Source of the DNA: Lysobacter spongiicola DSM 21749
GTDB taxonomy: Bacteria; Pseudomonadota; Gammaproteobacteria; Xanthomonadales; Xanthomonadaceae
NCBI RefSeq assembly: GCF_900167055.1
Contig: NZ_FUXP01000006.1
Location: forward strand, 62,001 to 126,000
Direction of reading: 5' to 3'
DNA length: 64,000 bases
How positions within the stretch are numbered: the stretch's first letter is position 1; each line of letters starts with the position of its first letter. A model generated the notes under the pieces. The model was not told the origin of the DNA and did no database searches. It saw only the letters and a program-made list of their open reading frames with translations. Positions 9,248 to 18,123 of this stretch are shown here, one piece after another. A program made the translations under genes and the position numbers.

Positions 9248-11352
9248 CTCCCGTCGAGCCCCATCAATACGCGCCGCACCACGTGGCGTCCCGCATCCAG
9301 CGAGAAGTGGCGGGCGACGTTCTCGCGGCCGTGTTCCGCCAGGCGTCGCCACAGGTCGTCGTCCGCGTGCAGCCGCAGGACCGCATCGGCGAAGTCGGTC
9401 GGATCGTCGGCCACCAGCACGTCGCGATCGTGCTGCAGGTGCATGCCTTCCACCGCGCAGGAGGTAGCCACGACCGGCTGGCCGTGGGCCATGCTCTGGT
9501 TCACCTTGCCCTTGACCCCTGCCCCGTAGCGCAAGGGTGCGACTGCGAGCCGGGTGCTGCGGAACAAGGTGGCGAGGTCGGGTACGTGCCCGTGCACCAC
9601 CACGCCGTGGTGCTTCGACAACGCAAGGATTTCGGCGGGCGCATCCCCGCCGACGCAGTGGAAGCGCATCTCCGGCGCTTGCGCGACCACCAGCGGCCAG
9701 ACGTGCTCCACGAACCACTGCACGGCATCGACATTCGGTGGATGGCGGAAGCCGCCGACGAACATTACGTCACGGCGGCCCTCGGGGCCGGGGCCGCTAT
9801 CCGGGACGCGGTGGAGGTTGGACAGCACCTCGACCCGGGCGGCGGGGGCGTCGGTGGCGAGCAACTCGCGCTCGGTCGCGCTGACCACCAGGGTGGCGTC
9901 GCTGCGGCGGATGACATCCAGCTCCAGTTCCCGGGTCCGTGCCGCCGCCTTCGCCATGGCGGCATCGCCGGACACCCGGGCACCCCGTGCCTCGCGCAGG
10001 TAGTGCAGGTCGACGGTGTCGAACACCAGTCGTGCCCGGGGCGCGTGGCGCCGCAGCAGCGGCAGCATCTCGCGCATCACATAGTGCCGGCACACCACCA
10101 CGCTGTCGAAGCGGTGGCCGTGCACCCGCAGCCAGGCCGGCATCGCGGGCATGTAGGGCGCGTGCCAGACCTCCACGCCGAGGTGCTGCAGCGCTTCGGT
10201 ATGGGCGCCGTCGTGACGGCGATCGGCCGGTACGAACACCACGTGCGCGCCTTCTTCGATCAGCAGGCGCATCAGGTTGACCAGCCGCAGCGAGCCGGAG
10301 TCGCGGTCGGGCCTGGGCGTCAGCGCATCGACCAGCAGCACCGTCTTCGCATAGAGCCTGTCGGTCAATGAGGCCGCCGGTGCTGAATGCCCCGGATGGC
10401 CGGCCAGTGCCTGCGCCCATCGCGACTGGAAGTGCGCCTGGTTGCGGACCTGGTAGGCCTTCACGCCGCGCCGGGTGTCGGTGCCCGCGGTTGCACCTTC
10501 GACATGCACCACCCGCGAAGCCGGCTGGCACAGCACCTCCAGCCCGCGTGCGCGCACCCGCATTGCCAGGTCCGTGTCTTCGTAGAACGCGGGCGAATAG
10601 CTTTCGTCGAAGCCGCCCAGATCGACCAGCAGTGCGCGTGGCGCCGCCAGCGCCGCCCCCGAGCAGTAATCCACGCGTCGCACGAAACCGAAGGCCGGGT
10701 GCGCGGCAGCCTGCAAGCGCCCGAGCTTCTCCGCCGAACCGTCGCTGCGCACCACGCCGCCGGCTTCCTGCAGCCGTCCGTCCGGGTACAGCAGTTGTGC
10801 GCCCGCCAACCCGGTGCCGGGATGGTCGCCGAACGTGTCCAGCAGCGCCTCCAGCCACCCGGGTTGCGGCACGGTGTCGTTGTTGAGGAACACCACGTAT
10901 TCGCCGTGGGCCAGCGCGAGGCCGTCGTTGCAGGCGGCGATGAACCCGCCGTTGGTATCGCGGCGGTGGTAGCGCAGGCCTTGCAGTGCCGGCAAGGCCT
11001 CGCCGGTTTCGTCGCCGCTGCCGTCATCTACGACGATCACCTCCACCGGCACCGCCGGCGGGTGCTCCGCGAGCGCGCGCAGGCAGGACAAGGTGTGGGC
11101 GAACTGGCCGTAGACCGGGATGACGATGCTGGCCTGCGGTGCCCTGGACGAAGGCAGTGCGAAGGGCTCGAACGGCGCCTGCGCCGGCATGTAGAGCGTC
11201 GTACGGTCGGTGCCGGGGACGCGCGCGAGGTGGCGCGACAACCGCTCCCAGCTCCCGCGCCAGCCGCGCGTGCGTAGGCTGCTCAACGCGCGACGCAGCA
11301 GGCCGGCGCCACGGTCGAGCAGGAACCGCAGGTCTGCCGGGGATATCGGCAT
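9244..11352 (-). CDS. Two-domain glycosyltransferase (GT2 followed by GT4/GT1)
   Basis: A 702-residue cytosolic protein with two glycosyltransferase modules. The first (about residues 73-310) is GT-A family 2: ASIVIPVYGQ, the nucleotide-binding VVDDGSGDET near 108-115, and the DXD-like FLNNDT near 156-160. The second (about 345-700) is GT-B: it opens with TVLLVDALTPRPD and contains VMFVGGFRHPPNVDAV and the RYGAGVKGKVNQSMAHGQPVVAT signature of GT4/GT1 enzymes. It could add two sugars in sequence to a surface polysaccharide or glycan; the acceptor is unknown and no polysaccharide cluster surrounds it. The ATG at 11352 is chosen because longer starts lack a good ribosome binding site and run into the divergent PBP1B gene. 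Confidence 0.85.
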   Translation of the reverse strand: MPISPADLRFLLDRGAGLLRRALSSLRTRGWRGSWERLSRHLARVPGTDRTTLYMPAQAPFEPFALPSSRAPQASIVIPVYGQFAHTLSCLRALAEHPPAVPVEVIVVDDGSGDETGEALPALQGLRYHRRDTNGGFIAACNDGLALAHGEYVVFLNNDTVPQPGWLEALLDTFGDHPGTGLAGAQLLYPDGRLQEAGGVVRSDGSAEKLGRLQAAAHPAFGFVRRVDYCSGAALAAPRALLVDLGGFDESYSPAFYEDTDLAMRVRARGLEVLCQPASRVVHVEGATAGTDTRRGVKAYQVRNQAHFQSRWAQALAGHPGHSAPAASLTDRLYAKTVLLVDALTPRPDRDSGSLRLVNLMRLLIEEGAHVVFVPADRRHDGAHTEALQHLGVEVWHAPYMPAMPAWLRVHGHRFDSVVVCRHYVMREMLPLLRRHAPRARLVFDTVDLHYLREARGARVSGDAAMAKAAARTRELELDVIRRSDATLVVSATERELLATDAPAARVEVLSNLHRVPDSGPGPEGRRDVMFVGGFRHPPNVDAVQWFVEHVWPLVVAQAPEMRFHCVGGDAPAEILALSKHHGVVVHGHVPDLATLFRSTRLAVAPLRYGAGVKGKVNQSMAHGQPVVATSCAVEGMHLQHDRDVLVADDPTDFADAVLRLHADDDLWRRLAEHGRENVARHFSLDAGRHVVRRVLMGLDGS

Positions 11353-11486
11353 GCTTCGATAGCTCCGGTGGGGGTGCCGGGTGGCACCGCTGAACTTGAA
11401 CTGCCGCCCAATCCGACCGAAGGAGCGGACGCGGACGGCCTCTGCTGCTGCGTTAGACTCGGGTCCACGAGGGCCGAGCCCTGTCA

Positions 11487-13889
11487 TTGTCCCATGCCGT
11501 GCCCCGAATCGACCACGACGACAACTTCAACGCCACCGAGGAAGGCAGTCCCCGCTGGCGTCGCCGCCTCGTCACCTGGACCTTGGCGCTCATCGGCCTC
11601 GCACTGGGTTTCCTGGTGCCGTACTCGCTCTACCTCAACCATGAGGTCGGCGCACGGTTCGACCAGTTGCGCTGGCAACTGCCGACCCGGGTCTACGGAC
11701 GGCCGCTCGAGCTGGTACCGGGCCTGGCGATCGATGCCGACACGCTGAAGACCGAGCTCGACGCGGCCGGCTACCACGAGGGCAACGGCACCCGCTCCGG
11801 GACCTATGCCAGGGACGGGCGCAACTGGCTGATTTCCAGCCGGGGCTTCAACGACGTCGACGGCGCGGTGGCGCCGCGCCGGCTGGAGGTGGCGCTGTCT
11901 GGCGGGCGGGTCGGGCGTCTTCGCGACGCCGCCGCCGGCGAGGACATCCCGGCCGCGCGCCTGGACCCGGCCCGCATCGCCACCCTCTACGGCCAGAAGC
12001 AGGAAGAGCGCCGGCTGGTGCAGCTGGACGAGGTCCCGGAGTTGCTGGTGACCGGCCTGCAGGCGGTGGAGGATCGCGATTTCGCGCACCACCACGGCAT
12101 CGACCTGTCCGGCATCATGCGCGCCGCCTGGGTGAACCTGCGCTCCGGCGAAAAACGCCAGGGCGCGAGTACCCTCACCCAGCAGCTGGCCCGAAGCGGC
12201 CTGCTCGGCATCGGGCGTGAACAGACCTATACCCGCAAATTCAACGAAGCCATCTATGCGCTGCTGATCGAAGCGCGCTACGACAAGCAGGTGATCCTGG
12301 AGGCCTATTTCAACCAGGTGTACCTCGGCCAGCGCGGGGCGCAGGCGATCCATGGCGTCGCCGCCGCATCGGAATTCTGGTTCGGCCGGGACCTCGCGGA
12401 CCTCAGCACGGAGCAGATCGCGCTGCTGGTCGGCATCGTCCGCGGGCCTTCGGCGTACGACCCGCGCCGCCACCCGGAGCGGGCCACGGAGCGGCGGAAC
12501 TTCGTGCTGGGCGAGATGCACGAGACCGGGCTGATCGACGATGCCGAGTACAAGCGTGCAGTCGCGGCACCGCTGGGGGTGACCAGCACGCCCGGCAGCG
12601 TCGCCGCCAACCGGTTCCCCGCCTATGTCGACCTGGTGCGTCGGCAGCTCGCCGCGGACTACCCGGCCGACGCGCTCGCCGGTGCCGGCCTGAGCGTCAT
12701 GACCGGCATGGCGCCCTCGGCCCAGGCCTATGCCGAAAGCGCCGTCACCGGCACCCTTGGCGACCTCGCCTCGGATAAGCGCCCGGCGCTGGAAGCGGGC
12801 CTGGTCCTGACCGACGTTCACCGCGGCGAAGTCCTGGCGGTGGTGGGCAGCGGCACGCCCGATACCCCAGGCTTCAACCGGGCGATCGAGGCCCAGCGGC
12901 CGGTGGGCTCGCTGCTGAAGCCGTTCGTCTACCTGCTCGCGCTGGCCCAGCCGGGTGAGTGGTCGCTGGCGAGCTGGGTCGACGACTCGCCGGTGGAGAT
13001 CGCCCTGCCCAATGGCAAGCGCTGGGCACCGGGGAACTCGGACGGACGCAGCCACGGCACGGTGCGGCTGATCGACGCGCTCGCCCGCTCGTACAACCAG
13101 GCCACGGTGCGGGTCGGCATGCAGGTGGATCCGCGCAGGATTGCCGACCTGCTGCGCACGCTGGCGGGCATCGAGGCACCCGCCAATCCTTCGCTGATCC
13201 TGGGCTCCCTTGACCAGAGCCCCTATGCGATGGCCCAGCTTTACCAGTTCCTGGCGTCCGGAGGCGAGATCCAGCCATTGCGTGCGGTCCGCGGCGTGCT
13301 GGACGTGGAGGGCCGGGCGCTGAACCGCTACGACACCCAGCCGGCGCCGGCGCAGGAAGGCGACGCGATCGCCGCCCGGCTGGTGACGATCGCCCTGCAG
13401 CAGGCGGTGACCGGCGGTACCGGACGCCAGCTCATTGCGGACGGCCTGGCTTCGCTGAACCCGGCGGGCAAGACCGGCACCAGCAACGACAGCCGCGACA
13501 GCTGGTTCGCCGGATACACCGGCGACCATCTCGCGGTGGTCTGGGTCGGCAACGACCAGAACGAACCCACCGGCCTGTACGGCTCCACCGGCGGCATGCG
13601 GGTATGGTCGCGGCTGTTCAAGCGGATGCCCTCGGCGCCGCTGGAAGTCGGGAGCGAAGGGCTGGACTGGCAGTGGGTGGTCGGCTCCAATTCGAGTGAT
13701 GCGGGTTGCGCCGGTGCGCGCAGGTTCGCCTTCGTTTCAGGTTTCGCTCCGCCCTACGCCAGTTGCCAGCCGCCCGAGCCGGAGGTGGATCCCGCCGATG
13801 AAGGGCGCAGCTGGCTGGACTGGTTCCGTCGCGGTGGAGGCGATCAGCCGACGGAGCAACCCAGATCTACCGATGGAGGTGCCCAATGA
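11487..13889 (+). CDS. mrcB: Penicillin-binding protein 1B (bifunctional peptidoglycan synthase)
   Basis: An 800-residue class A PBP that polymerises lipid II and cross-links the chains. A cytoplasmic N-terminus leads into one membrane segment (LALIGLALGFLVPYSLYL), then the UB2H-like domain characteristic of PBP1B. The GT51 domain follows (EDRDFAHHHGID with the catalytic Glu, QGASTLTQQLAR). The transpeptidase has the SLLK motif (Ser475 in this numbering), SYNQ and KTGT. The start is uncertain: no in-frame ATG exists before the conserved region, an in-frame TAG lies at about 11454, and the options are TTG at 11487 or GTG at 11499. It overlaps the next gene by four bases (ATGA). Confidence 0.93.
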   Translation: MSHAVPRIDHDDNFNATEEGSPRWRRRLVTWTLALIGLALGFLVPYSLYLNHEVGARFDQLRWQLPTRVYGRPLELVPGLAIDADTLKTELDAAGYHEGNGTRSGTYARDGRNWLISSRGFNDVDGAVAPRRLEVALSGGRVGRLRDAAAGEDIPAARLDPARIATLYGQKQEERRLVQLDEVPELLVTGLQAVEDRDFAHHHGIDLSGIMRAAWVNLRSGEKRQGASTLTQQLARSGLLGIGREQTYTRKFNEAIYALLIEARYDKQVILEAYFNQVYLGQRGAQAIHGVAAASEFWFGRDLADLSTEQIALLVGIVRGPSAYDPRRHPERATERRNFVLGEMHETGLIDDAEYKRAVAAPLGVTSTPGSVAANRFPAYVDLVRRQLAADYPADALAGAGLSVMTGMAPSAQAYAESAVTGTLGDLASDKRPALEAGLVLTDVHRGEVLAVVGSGTPDTPGFNRAIEAQRPVGSLLKPFVYLLALAQPGEWSLASWVDDSPVEIALPNGKRWAPGNSDGRSHGTVRLIDALARSYNQATVRVGMQVDPRRIADLLRTLAGIEAPANPSLILGSLDQSPYAMAQLYQFLASGGEIQPLRAVRGVLDVEGRALNRYDTQPAPAQEGDAIAARLVTIALQQAVTGGTGRQLIADGLASLNPAGKTGTSNDSRDSWFAGYTGDHLAVVWVGNDQNEPTGLYGSTGGMRVWSRLFKRMPSAPLEVGSEGLDWQWVVGSNSSDAGCAGARRFAFVSGFAPPYASCQPPEPEVDPADEGRSWLDWFRRGGGDQPTEQPRSTDGGAQ

Positions 13890-14437
13890 ACCCGCGCGTT
13901 CCGGCCATGCTGCTGCCGGCCGTGCTGCTCGCGGCTTGCGCATCGGCGCCGCAGACCACCACATCCATGGCGCCGGGTTTCGACCCTGTCGGCGCGGTGA
14001 CGGCCATTCGCGCGGCTGGCCGGCCCAGCGGTTCGGAACTGGTGGTGACGCCGGTGGCGGACCCGGGGGTCGCCGACCTGCGGGAAGACGCGCGCACGCT
14101 CGAGCAGCAAGGCCGCTACGAAGAGGCTGCGCAGGCGCTGGATGCGGCGCTGGCCCTGCGTCCCGACGACGCCGGGCTGTTGCAGGAGCGCGCGGAAGCG
14201 GCCCTGCTGCTGGGCGATCTGGAGGCTGCAGAACAACTTGCACGCCGGCTGACGGTGTCCGGCACCGGTGCCGGCCCGCAATGCCGCCGCCACTGGGAGA
14301 CGCTGGCCCAGGTGATGGAGGCGACGCGGCCGGCCGTCGTCGACCCGGTCGCGGGCACGGCGGCGACACCCGCCGAGGCCGTCGATGCGCGTGCCCGGCG
14401 CGATGCGTGCACCGTCTCCGCCCCCGTACGTTACTGA
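13886..14437 (+). CDS. TPR-containing outer-membrane-type lipoprotein
   Basis: A 183-residue lipoprotein. The signal peptide ends in a LAAC lipobox with Cys18, and residue +2 is Ala, which favours export to the outer membrane. About residues 65-125 form a pair of tetratricopeptide-like helices (TLEQQGRYEEAAQALDAALALRPDD). The C-terminal part is Ala/Pro/Thr rich and carries two cysteines (GAGPQCRRH, RRDACTV) that could form a disulfide. It starts inside the PBP1B stop codon, so it is co-translated with it; a role as a PBP1B activator, analogous to the lipoprotein LpoB or the TPR lipoprotein LbcA/NlpI type, is an inference from position and architecture only. Confidence 0.8.
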   Translation: MNPRVPAMLLPAVLLAACASAPQTTTSMAPGFDPVGAVTAIRAAGRPSGSELVVTPVADPGVADLREDARTLEQQGRYEEAAQALDAALALRPDDAGLLQERAEAALLLGDLEAAEQLARRLTVSGTGAGPQCRRHWETLAQVMEATRPAVVDPVAGTAATPAEAVDARARRDACTVSAPVRY

Positions 14438-14438
14438 G

Positions 14439-16514
14439 ATGGGCGAGGCGGGTACCCGGCTGGGCAATGCCAGCCGTGCGGCATTGGACGAGGGCGGGGA
14501 CCTGGCGCGCAACATCGCCGCCTTCGCCCCGCGCGTGGCCCAGCAGGACCTGGCCGCGGCCGTGGCCGCCGCATTCGACAGCCGTGGCGTGCTGCTGGCC
14601 GAGGCCGGTACCGGCACCGGCAAGACCTTCGCCTACCTGGTTCCCGCGATCCTCTCGGGGCTCAAGACGATCGTCTCCACAGGCACGCGAGCGCTCCAGG
14701 ACCAGCTCTACCACCGCGACCTGCCACGCGTGCGCGATGCGCTCGGCATCGGCCTGAAGACGGCCCTGCTCAAGGGGCGGGCGAACTACCTCTGCCACTA
14801 CCGGCTGCAGCAGGCCAAGGGCGAGCCGCGCTTCCACAGCCGTGACATGGCCGCGCAGTTCCAGCGGATCGTGGCGTGGGCGGGGCGCACCCGCATGGGC
14901 GACCTGGCAGAGCTGGAGACGCTGCCGGACGATTCACCGCTGGTACCGATGGTCACATCGACCGCCGACAACTGCCTGGGCAGCGAGTGCCCGTTCTTCT
15001 CGGAGTGTTTCGTGGTGCAGGCGCGCCAACGGGCGCAGTCGGCGGACTTGGTGGTGGTCAACCACCACCTGTTGCTGGCCGACCTGGCGCTGAAGCAGGA
15101 AGGGTTCGGCGAGATCCTGCCTGGCGCGCAGGCCTTCGTGGTCGACGAGGCCCATCAGTTGCCGGAGCTGGCGGCCCAGTTCTTCGGCGAGGCGCTGAGT
15201 GCGCGGCCGCTGGTCGAGCTGGCGCGGGATGCCCTGGCGGAATGCCGCCAGGCGCCCGGTGCGCTGGCGGTGTTGCAGGAACCCTGTCGCCAGCTGGAGC
15301 AGGCGGTGCGCGGGCTGCGTGCCGCCATGGACGAACTGCCGGTGCGCGGCACCCGTCGCCGGGCGGCCGAGGATGACAATGCCGAGCAGGCGCTCGACGT
15401 ATTGCTGGAGGCCCTGCGCCAGCTGCACGCGGCCCTGTTGCCGCTGCGCGAGGCCGCACCGGGATTCGATGGCTGTACCGCACGTGCGCGCGAGTTCGAG
15501 ATGCGCCTGCTGCGCTGGCGCGACGAGGGCGCGGACGATGAGGCGGCCGGGGACGGCGCTGCCAGCCACGATGCCGATCTCGATGGGGATGCGGAGCCGG
15601 TAGAGGACGACGATCGGGGGCCGCTGGGTGACGACGATGCACCGAGCGTGCTCTGGTACGAACTGACCGCGCGTGGCTTCCGCCTCAGCCGGACACCGCT
15701 GGATGTCGCCGGACCGCTCGCCCGGCACCGCGCCCGATCGCAGGCGGCGTGGGTATTCACCTCCGCGACCCTGGCCATCGGGGGGCGATTCGAGCACTAC
15801 GCGATCAAGCTCGGGCTGGCCGAACCGACCACGCTGCTGGCGCCCAGCCCCTTCGACTGGCCGCGCCAGGCGCTGTGCTACCAGCCGCCCGGACTGCCCG
15901 AGCCGGCGTCGCGCGACTACACCGCTTCGATCGTCGCTGCCATCGAGCCGGTACTGCGCGCTTCGGGTGGCCGCGCATTCGTGCTGTTCGCCTCGCATCG
16001 CGCGTTGCGCGAGGCCGCCGTCCTGCTGCGCGATGGCCCGTGGCCCCTGTTCGTACAGGGCGAGGCGCCACGTTCATTGTTGCTGGAACGCTTCCGAGCG
16101 TCCGGCAACGGGGTGTTGCTGGGGGCGGCCAGCTTTCGCGAGGGGGTTGACGTGGCAGGCAGTGCGCTGAGCGTGGTGGTCATCGACAAGCTGCCGTTCG
16201 CGGCCCCCGACGATCCGGTCTTCGAGGCCAGGCTCGAGGCGATCCGTCGCGGCGGCGGGAATCCCTTCCGAGACGAGCAGTTGCCGCAGGCGGTGATTGC
16301 GCTCAAACAGGGCGCCGGCCGGCTGATCCGCAGCGAGACCGATACCGGCGTGCTGGTGCTGTGCGACCCGCGCCTGACCTCCAAGAGCTACGGCAGGGTG
16401 TTCATCGACTCGCTCCCGCCACTGCCGCGCACGCGCAGCATCGAGGACGTCCAGGCCTTTTTCGAGCGAGAATCGGCGTCCTTGGTTCCGCAGGAAAGCA
16501 GCGTCCATGGATAG
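14439..16514 (+). CDS. yoaA: ATP-dependent DNA helicase, YoaA/DinG (XPD-like) family
   Basis: A 691-residue superfamily 2 helicase related to XPD. Walker A AEAGTGTGKT covers residues 54-63 and the DEAH box is VDEAHQ (Asp236-His239). Four cysteines sit between them, one in NYLCHYR near 119 and three in CLGSECPFFSEC near 179-190, the arrangement of the 4Fe-4S cluster domain in YoaA, DinG and XPD. Motif VI is QGAGRLIRSETDTG. In E. coli YoaA works with HolC at stalled forks. An acidic stretch near residues 365-395 is a likely flexible insert. It starts one base after the lipoprotein stop and overlaps tsaB by eight bases. Confidence 0.9.
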   Translation: MGEAGTRLGNASRAALDEGGDLARNIAAFAPRVAQQDLAAAVAAAFDSRGVLLAEAGTGTGKTFAYLVPAILSGLKTIVSTGTRALQDQLYHRDLPRVRDALGIGLKTALLKGRANYLCHYRLQQAKGEPRFHSRDMAAQFQRIVAWAGRTRMGDLAELETLPDDSPLVPMVTSTADNCLGSECPFFSECFVVQARQRAQSADLVVVNHHLLLADLALKQEGFGEILPGAQAFVVDEAHQLPELAAQFFGEALSARPLVELARDALAECRQAPGALAVLQEPCRQLEQAVRGLRAAMDELPVRGTRRRAAEDDNAEQALDVLLEALRQLHAALLPLREAAPGFDGCTARAREFEMRLLRWRDEGADDEAAGDGAASHDADLDGDAEPVEDDDRGPLGDDDAPSVLWYELTARGFRLSRTPLDVAGPLARHRARSQAAWVFTSATLAIGGRFEHYAIKLGLAEPTTLLAPSPFDWPRQALCYQPPGLPEPASRDYTASIVAAIEPVLRASGGRAFVLFASHRALREAAVLLRDGPWPLFVQGEAPRSLLLERFRASGNGVLLGAASFREGVDVAGSALSVVVIDKLPFAAPDDPVFEARLEAIRRGGGNPFRDEQLPQAVIALKQGAGRLIRSETDTGVLVLCDPRLTSKSYGRVFIDSLPPLPRTRSIEDVQAFFERESASLVPQESSVHG

Positions 16515-17244
16515 CCCGGGAGAGCGGCCGGTCGGGAATGGCGACAAGCTGAGGCTGCTGGCCTTCGAGCTGGCGACCGAAGCCTGTTCGGTGGCGTTGT
16601 GGGTCGACGGCGAGGTGATCGAGCGTTTCGAGGTGGCCCCGCGCAGGCATGCGGAGCTGGCCCTGCCGTGGGCCGGGGAACTGCTGGCCGAAGCCGGCAT
16701 CGCGCGCGGCCAACTGGATGCCATCGCCGTCGGTCGCGGCCCCGGCGCCTTCACCGGGGTCAGGCTGGCGATCGCCATCGGGCAGGGCATTGCGCTGGCA
16801 CTGGGCCGGCCGATCGTGCCGGTATCGACGCTGGCGGTACTGGCGATGCGCGCATCGGCGGGTGGGCGGGTCCTCGCGGCCATCGATGCCCGGATGGGAG
16901 AGGTTTACGCGGGAACTTTCGAACTCACCGGCACGGGCGCGCATGCACTGGGCGAGGAGACGGTGGGTGCCCCGGATGGACTGCAAATCCCCGAAGGGCA
17001 ATGGAACGGGGTAGGGACCGGCTTTGCCGCCGTGGACGGCGCGTTGTGCAAGCGGCTCGCCGGGCAACTGTCGACGGTGGACGAGCAGGCCCTGCCACGT
17101 GCCGGTGACCTCGCGCGCCTGGCGGCCGCGGCTTATCGACAGGGTGCGGCGGTCGCCCCCGAAGCGGTGGAACCTGCCTACCTGCGCAACAACGTCGCCC
17201 TGACTTCGCGACAACAGCAGGAACTCCGCGACGCGCGTCGCTAG
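16507..17244 (+). CDS. tsaB: tRNA t6A37 biosynthesis protein TsaB
   Basis: A 245-residue protein of the ASKHA (actin/Hsp70) fold. TsaB pairs with TsaD and TsaE to transfer threonylcarbamoyl to A37 of ANN-decoding tRNAs. Conserved features are the first strand LLAFELATEACSVALW, the HAELALPW helix and the signature GRGPGAFTGVRLAIAIGQGIA, matching TsaB rather than TsaD (which keeps metal-binding His residues absent here). The ATG at 16507 gives about 14 extra residues before the usual N-terminus; a later start is possible. It lies inside the 3' end of yoaA and ends three bases before the convergent TonB-like gene. Confidence 0.93.
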   Translation: MDSPGERPVGNGDKLRLLAFELATEACSVALWVDGEVIERFEVAPRRHAELALPWAGELLAEAGIARGQLDAIAVGRGPGAFTGVRLAIAIGQGIALALGRPIVPVSTLAVLAMRASAGGRVLAAIDARMGEVYAGTFELTGTGAHALGEETVGAPDGLQIPEGQWNGVGTGFAAVDGALCKRLAGQLSTVDEQALPRAGDLARLAAAAYRQGAAVAPEAVEPAYLRNNVALTSRQQQELRDARR

Positions 17245-17247
17245 GCC

Positions 17248-18123
17248 TCAGCGGTCCAGCATGCTGCCGCCGGCCAGGAACGCCCAGGTCCGCGTCACGT
17301 GCAGGATGTCCGGGTCCTCTTCGGTCTGCGGCAGCGGCGGGTAAGGCTCGGCCAGTTGCGCGATGCGCAACGCCGAGGCATCCAGCAGCGGGATGCCGCT
17401 GGACTCGACGATCCGGGCATCCTCGACGCTGCCATCGCGGCGGATGGCGACGCTGATGACCACTTGCCCGGCCAGCTTCCGGCGCCGGGCTTCATCGGGG
17501 TAGTTGAGGTTGCCGACCCGCTCGGCACGGTCCACCCATTCGCGCAGGTAGCCGGCCCAGGCGTATTCGGTGGTGCTGGCCGAGACGAACTTCCGGCTGG
17601 GGCGCTTGGCATAGGCTTCCGAGCGCAGGTGGATCTCGGCGGCGAGCCGCGCCATCTCCATGTCATGGTCGATTTTTTCGCGCCCCGGTGGCAGCGGCCG
17701 CTCGGAGCGTTGCGGTGTCGCCAGGGCGGTCGGCGTGGCCGTCTCGCCACGCAGGCTGGTCACCACGCGCTCGCGCGGGGGAGGCTGGGGTGCCGGCGAC
17801 TGCGCGCGCAGTTCCCTTGGCGCCATGCCGCGTGCGGCCTGCGGCAGTGGTCCGGACTGGCTCTCGCGAGGGCGCGTGGTGGCCTCCTGCTCGCCACCGC
17901 CCTGGTTGTTGGCCTGGGCCAGGAAGTCCGCCTGCTCCGGCGTCAGTGTGCTGGTGGTCTGGGTCAGGATCACATCCAGCGTCGGCATCACCGGGGCGGC
18001 GCGTTCCAGCGCAAATCCGAACCCGAGCAGCAGCACCCCATGCACCAGCAGCGAGAGCGTCATCGTCGCGCCCAGCCGCTGGCCCTCGCCGATCTCGACC
18101 GGCTGCCTCGCGATGGCGCTCAT
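17248..18123 (-). CDS. TonB-family energy transducer (TonB3-like)
   Basis: A 291-residue protein with a short cytoplasmic tail, one membrane anchor (about residues 20-40, with a His in SLLVHGVLLLGFG as in TonB), a long Pro/Gln/Arg-rich periplasmic linker, and a C-terminal TonB domain (LNYPDEARRRKLAGQVVISVAIRRDGSVEDARIVESSG). It would couple the proton gradient to an outer-membrane partner. It overlaps the gshB stop by four bases (ATGA). The order tonB-gshB-pilG matches P. aeruginosa tonB3-gshB-pilG, where TonB3 is reported to be needed for twitching motility; the same role here is an inference from that synteny. ExbB and ExbD are not nearby. Confidence 0.82.
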   Translation of the reverse strand: MSAIARQPVEIGEGQRLGATMTLSLLVHGVLLLGFGFALERAAPVMPTLDVILTQTTSTLTPEQADFLAQANNQGGGEQEATTRPRESQSGPLPQAARGMAPRELRAQSPAPQPPPRERVVTSLRGETATPTALATPQRSERPLPPGREKIDHDMEMARLAAEIHLRSEAYAKRPSRKFVSASTTEYAWAGYLREWVDRAERVGNLNYPDEARRRKLAGQVVISVAIRRDGSVEDARIVESSGIPLLDASALRIAQLAEPYPPLPQTEEDPDILHVTRTWAFLAGGSMLDR

